Shown: positions 60,332 through 64,000 of the stretch, in pieces
How the letters are laid out: every line of letters begins with the position of its first letter
Position numbering within the stretch: position 1 is the stretch's first letter
Assembly (NCBI GenBank): GCA_022393335.1
Contig: JAJEKB010020753.1
Span: 406,743-470,742, forward strand
Length of the DNA: 64,000 bases
Direction of reading: 5' to 3'
Source of the DNA: Macrotrachela quadricornifera
Taxonomy: Eukaryota > Rotifera > Eurotatoria > Philodinida > Philodinidae
Position numbers and translations under genes: made by a program
The notes under the pieces: model-generated
What the model was told of the DNA's origin: nothing
What the model saw: the letters and a program-made list of their open reading frames with translations, nothing else
Databases searched by the model: none

Positions 60332-61355
60332 TAATATTATATGTTATATTTAAAGTCTATTTGAATTAGATCTATGACAAATTCATATCGTTTAAACAAG
60401 TATTACATGATCAGATCTTTTCCCATAAATCATATATATTCATTGTCTGTTTTATTTCTATAGAACTTTCTAGAAATGTATCTAATCTAACGTCGAAGCA
60501 AAAGTCTTCCTCTCGATCTGGATCAAATCTGATTGAGATTCCAGTTCTTTTGTCTTCTTGAGTCGTGAACGTTTGTAGATCTAGTTTCAATATGAGAAAA
60601 TCATGGTTTTAACAAGACAAAAAATATGATTAATATGAAAAAAAAGACATGCAAAGCATAAGCCAATATTCATTTGTGGATATAAAATAATAATTATCGA
60701 GCAGAAATAATTATATAAAATTGATATTTATCTAATGATGACTTTAAAATAAAGTTAAAAATTCATAAATAAAATTAAAATATTAATTTTCACTCACAAA
60801 TGATACTACATTAACAATATTAATTCATCTGAGTATATGCTGAATAAATCTAATTTGGAAACAACCTTTTTGTTTTTCTTTCATATTTTTGGAGAGCGAC
60901 ACTTGGGCGTAATTTTGTCATTGACTGTTAAAAGATAAAATAGTTGTGTCATTCGTGCTTTGATTATCTTGATAAATCTAAATAAGAAAAACGCAATTCT
61001 AAATTAATTTAGAAAAAAAGGAAGAAAAAAAAAAGAACACAAATAATTAGATTGACTAAAAGAAAATTTAAGCTTATAATTAATTAATCGGATTAATTAA
61101 ATGTTTCACCATTTCTGAAAAATGGAATATCATTTGTCACTTATCACTTGTCAAATCATGTCTTCTATTACAATAGTTACTACTGAAAGAAATTAGCCCT
61201 TATTAATATTAAATGGCTTCAATTATATAAATGATAGAACTACTGATAAAAAAATTTATTGGAAACGTGAATATTCTCGAACAAATAAATGCAGAGCAAG
61301 AATTCACACTGATCTTAATTTTACAGTTGTTTTACAAGAAAATGGTGTTCATAAT
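60332..61355. other. Intergenic, AT-rich
   Basis: No gene, RNA or repeat supported. Confidence 0.35.
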
Positions 61356-62370
61356 TAGAGCCCTGCAGGTTGTAGATAACCTGCCCTGCCCTGCCCTGCC
61401 CTGCCCGGCCAGAGCAGGGCAGGACAGGTTACGCTAGGAACAGGGCAGAGTAGGATAAGGTTGTGAAAATTTTTACAGGGCAGGTTATGTATGTCGTAAC
61501 CTGTCAAACTGCGACAAAATTTACGTATCAGATATTGTCAACATCTTTTCTAAAGTTATACCTAAAGAAAGAAATAGAGGTAACCTGATAATCGAATTAA
61601 AGTGTCTGTCAAGATGTTTAACAGGAATAGAGGGATTTCTATGAACGTATGAATCCAAAAAATTTAATCATTTTCGTGAATTTTCTATCAAAAACACGAA
61701 AAAAGAGGCAGTTCGATTGGTGAATCGGACATGGAAATTGATGCATTCAAAGTCTGTTAATTAAAAGGAACACTTTAATAAAACAAATGAAATCAATTTC
61801 ATTTTTAAATAAAATTATGGACTTATATTCATGAAAATTTCAATTTTAATCAAGAAATCTGAAAAATATCAATATTTATGTTCGTTCCATTATTCTAATA
61901 TAATTCTTAGTTCTTCTAGTCCGTGGATTGCAAAACTATTCTTTATACACATAGCTGCTTAAGTGCACGTTTATTTTTCTAATTTTGACTTGTATCTTAT
62001 ACTTTTCTACATTTTCAGCATAAAATACTTTCTCAAACAGCATCAACAATCTTAGTCAGATTTTTGTGCTTCTAAAATATCATCTATGTCACATTCAGAA
62101 ATAGATGTTGAACGAAAAAAGAAGATAATCATTAACTCCGGATGAGGTTATTGATATTTTGACGATTAAAAATTTTCAGGATACGGGACATTACTTTTTT
62201 GCCTTATCTTTGAAATCAAGTGGATGAAATTACATATAAAATTGACATAAAAGTTTCGATCTTTCTATAATGTCAGACAAAGCAGGGCAGGGCAGGGTAG
62301 GTTACCGGTTGCCAAAATCGCAGCAGGGCAGGTTATAGGTTGCTAAAATACCTTTACCTGCAGGCCTCTA
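61356..62370. mobile_element. GGGCAGG-rich TIR element (hAT-like ends)
   Basis: Ends TAGAGCCCTGCAGGT (61356) and TAGAGGCCTGCAGGT (right, reverse complement, ending 62370). Next to each end lie runs of CCTGCCCTG / GGGCAGGGCAGG words (61380-61450 and 62280-62340). The TAGAGCCC end resembles that of the hAT MITE at 57.6 kb, but no clear 8-bp duplication survives. 1015 bp, no transposase. Confidence 0.7.
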
Positions 62371-62551
62371 TTTCGCATCTTGTCAAATATTCATTAAGAA
62401 TTTTTAAAGGCCACTTCTCGATATAGATAATAGAACATTTATTATTTTATTTATAAATTTCGACCAGTAGATGTTTAATTATGACAATCGTTCGCAGAGT
62501 TTACAAATAAGGTAATATTCAAAACGATTAACAAAACAATCAGGTCGGCTG

Positions 62552-62949
62552 TCAACATAATGCATCAAGAAAAAAAGCGGAATTTTGTGTGTCATTCCGA
62601 TGATAGAAAAGAATTGGTATTCGTCGAAGATATAGAGAAATCCAAAATAATATTCTGTAAACAAGGCAAAAATGATAAATGGAGCATATGAGCCTTCGAC
62701 TACTCACCGACGAACATTCATAGATGTTATATGATAATCGTTATTTGCAAGTCCAAACCATTTATATAAAGAGGCTAACAAAACATAAACACATATGGAT
62801 ATCATTTCTTTTATCAACAAACGAAATCCATAAGAAAACCTTCGTTCTGGTGCATACTGTCGAAATGAAATATTTGACGTAATAATGTGAATTAAATTAC
62901 GAAAACGAGCAGAAATGAGAATTAAAAGTCCAGAAACATAAGACAGCAA
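62552..62949 (-). pseudogene. Multi-pass membrane protein fragment
   Basis: Two exons joined by a 53-bp intron (62655-62707, GTGAGT..TTTACAG) read LSYVSGLLILISARFRNLIH, then YGFRLLIKEMISICVYVLLA and, after the intron, ILFWISLYLRRIPILFYHRN to a stop. Hydrophobic segments suggest a chemoreceptor/GPCR-like protein. The upstream frame is closed by a stop near 62990 with no acceptor, and 62897-63103 is open in another frame, so a frameshift or an unseen exon structure exists. Family not recognised. Confidence 0.35.
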
Positions 62950-63535
62950 TACAGATGTGACAGAAAAACATATAAATTAGTATTGTAACAATTAAATGAG
63001 TTCGTATGTGTATTTGTATGCTTGTAAGACATCGAATTTGTTTGTCGTCACCTGACAGGAGTCGAACAGCTGATAGTATTAATGTTTCATTTATCAGTGC
63101 CATTGACAGATTTTCGACGAACTAAAATATAAATCAATAGTTTTACTATTATTAATATATAATCAATACATGTATTTTCTTTCTGGTTAACTTTGGACGT
63201 CATATAGTACAAACACAATCTTATACATAACAAATATACTACTTATTCGTTGACCGTCAGATACATTCATTCAATAGTGTCTTCTTTCTTTCTCTAATAA
63301 TGGTCTGGAAATAGATGAACGACGAAAGATAAACTGATGTATTCATTATATTAGACTGACAACGATAGAATAAAATTTTTCTCAAAGAAAAGGTCAATCC
63401 AGTTTGTCTCTTTTATATTCATTTTATTCTCTTGGCAAATTTTCCATAATAGTTGAATTTTTATACGTGTCAATAATCGTTTGTTTATATAAGCATATAA
63501 TATTCTAACAATAATGAGTTCTTATTTATTTAATA

Positions 63536-64000
63536 TCACAAAAAAGAAAGTTTAGTATTTAAAGGAAGTATACAGATGACATAGACACATGCTCCTCTAC
63601 TTATGAGAGCAATCACGAATAAATTAATAAAAAGTCTAATATTTAATAAAACTTCAACAATAGTGATAGCATCCATACCAGGGTTATTTGACCTAATAAA
63701 TCGAATGAATAATCCTGTACATTTGGCAATTGAAAAATAAGTTATTATAATTAGCATAAATGAATATAGATGAATAATTAACGAATTACCATAAATAATT
63801 ACAGATTCCAATAGAACTTTAAGATAAAAAGTTAATAACGATTCGATTGATATAAACTTTATTTTATATTGATATTCAATTGTTAACAAATCTTGTTCAT
63901 TTATAATAACTGAGTATTGGTAATATTTCTTCTTCTCGATAGTTTGTTTTCTTTGAGCAGAAGTAAATAGTATCGAATCATTTTTACGATCACGAGAAGT
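63536..64000 (-). CDS. Membrane protein, C-terminal part (runs off window)
   Basis: At least 154 codons open to the window edge, ending in TGA at 63536. A polar stretch (KNDSILFTSAQRKQTIEKKK) precedes two strong hydrophobic segments (YGNSLIIHLYSFMLIIITYF, LFINLFVIALISRG). It may belong with the fragment at 62.55-62.95 kb as one gene with long or decayed introns. Start and most of the protein lie beyond 64000. Unrecognised. Confidence 0.45.
   Translation of the reverse strand, partial: TSRDRKNDSILFTSAQRKQTIEKKKYYQYSVIINEQDLLTIEYQYKIKFISIESLLTFYLKVLLESVIIYGNSLIIHLYSFMLIIITYFSIAKCTGLFIRFIRSNNPGMDAITIVEVLLNIRLFINLFVIALISRGACVYVICILPLNTKLSFL

Overview
The window is AT-rich animal nuclear DNA. Genes are broken by many introns of about 45-120 bp with GT..AG ends and A/T-ending codons. 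Gene content is metazoan: beta-arrestin, auxilin, a pentameric ligand-gated channel, a chitin-binding/EGF secreted protein, a fibronectin-III protein and a U6 snRNA. Dispersed transposon debris, expanded families of unknown membrane proteins and an APH-type kinase of possibly foreign origin suggest a bdelloid rotifer (Adineta/Rotaria/Philodina-like). The species is an inference from gene style, not a database match. One 400-base assembly gap lies at 10056-10455.

Layout. 0.5-3.2 kb (-): a membrane protein made of two homologous halves. 3.3-6.6 kb: a 1.47-kb palindromic element, a mariner fossil, and a second palindromic element carrying a complete tRNA-derived SINE with target-site duplications. 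9.2-11.1 kb: a TA-flanked element containing the gap. 13.1-15.8 kb: a 2.7-kb DNA transposon with ~350-bp inverted repeats and a broken CENP-B/pogo-like transposase. 18.2-21.9 kb (-): a 12-exon beta-arrestin gene with two mutually exclusive 73-nt exons. 25.0-28.1 kb: a Cys-less ligand-gated channel (-) head-to-head with a four-TM protein (+), start codons 13 bp apart, then a small helical protein (-). 29.5-31.5 kb (+): a secreted chitin-binding/EGF protein with a TATA box. 32.4-35.6 kb (-): a HAUS5-like coiled-coil gene and two orphan 3' exons separated by foldback repeats. 36.1-39.0 kb: dispersed MITEs, one split by an intact DD41D mariner. 40.2 kb (+): a fibronectin-III protein. 42.2-44.2 kb (+): gene remnants (unknown exons, F-box-like, APH kinase with one nonsense codon). 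46.8-47.9 kb: a CGTATACG-rich element with a 71-bp tandem array of intron-like units. 50.1-56.7 kb (+): a 15-exon auxilin gene with transposon fossils in its introns and a U6 snRNA gene in intron 11. 57.6-62.4 kb: a hAT MITE with a perfect 8-bp duplication, an unknown 167-aa protein, and a GGGCAGG-rich TIR element. 62.5-64.0 kb (-): multi-pass membrane protein pieces, one running off the end.

No operons are evident. Arrestin and auxilin both belong to the clathrin/endocytosis machinery (arrestin carries a clathrin box and AP2-type tail; auxilin uncoats clathrin with Hsc70), but they are 28 kb apart on opposite strands with no sign of co-regulation. Exon models for arrestin, auxilin, the channel, the secreted protein, the HAUS5-like gene and the duplicated membrane protein were built by hand from splice consensus. 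Each sums to an intact reading frame, which is the main support for them.
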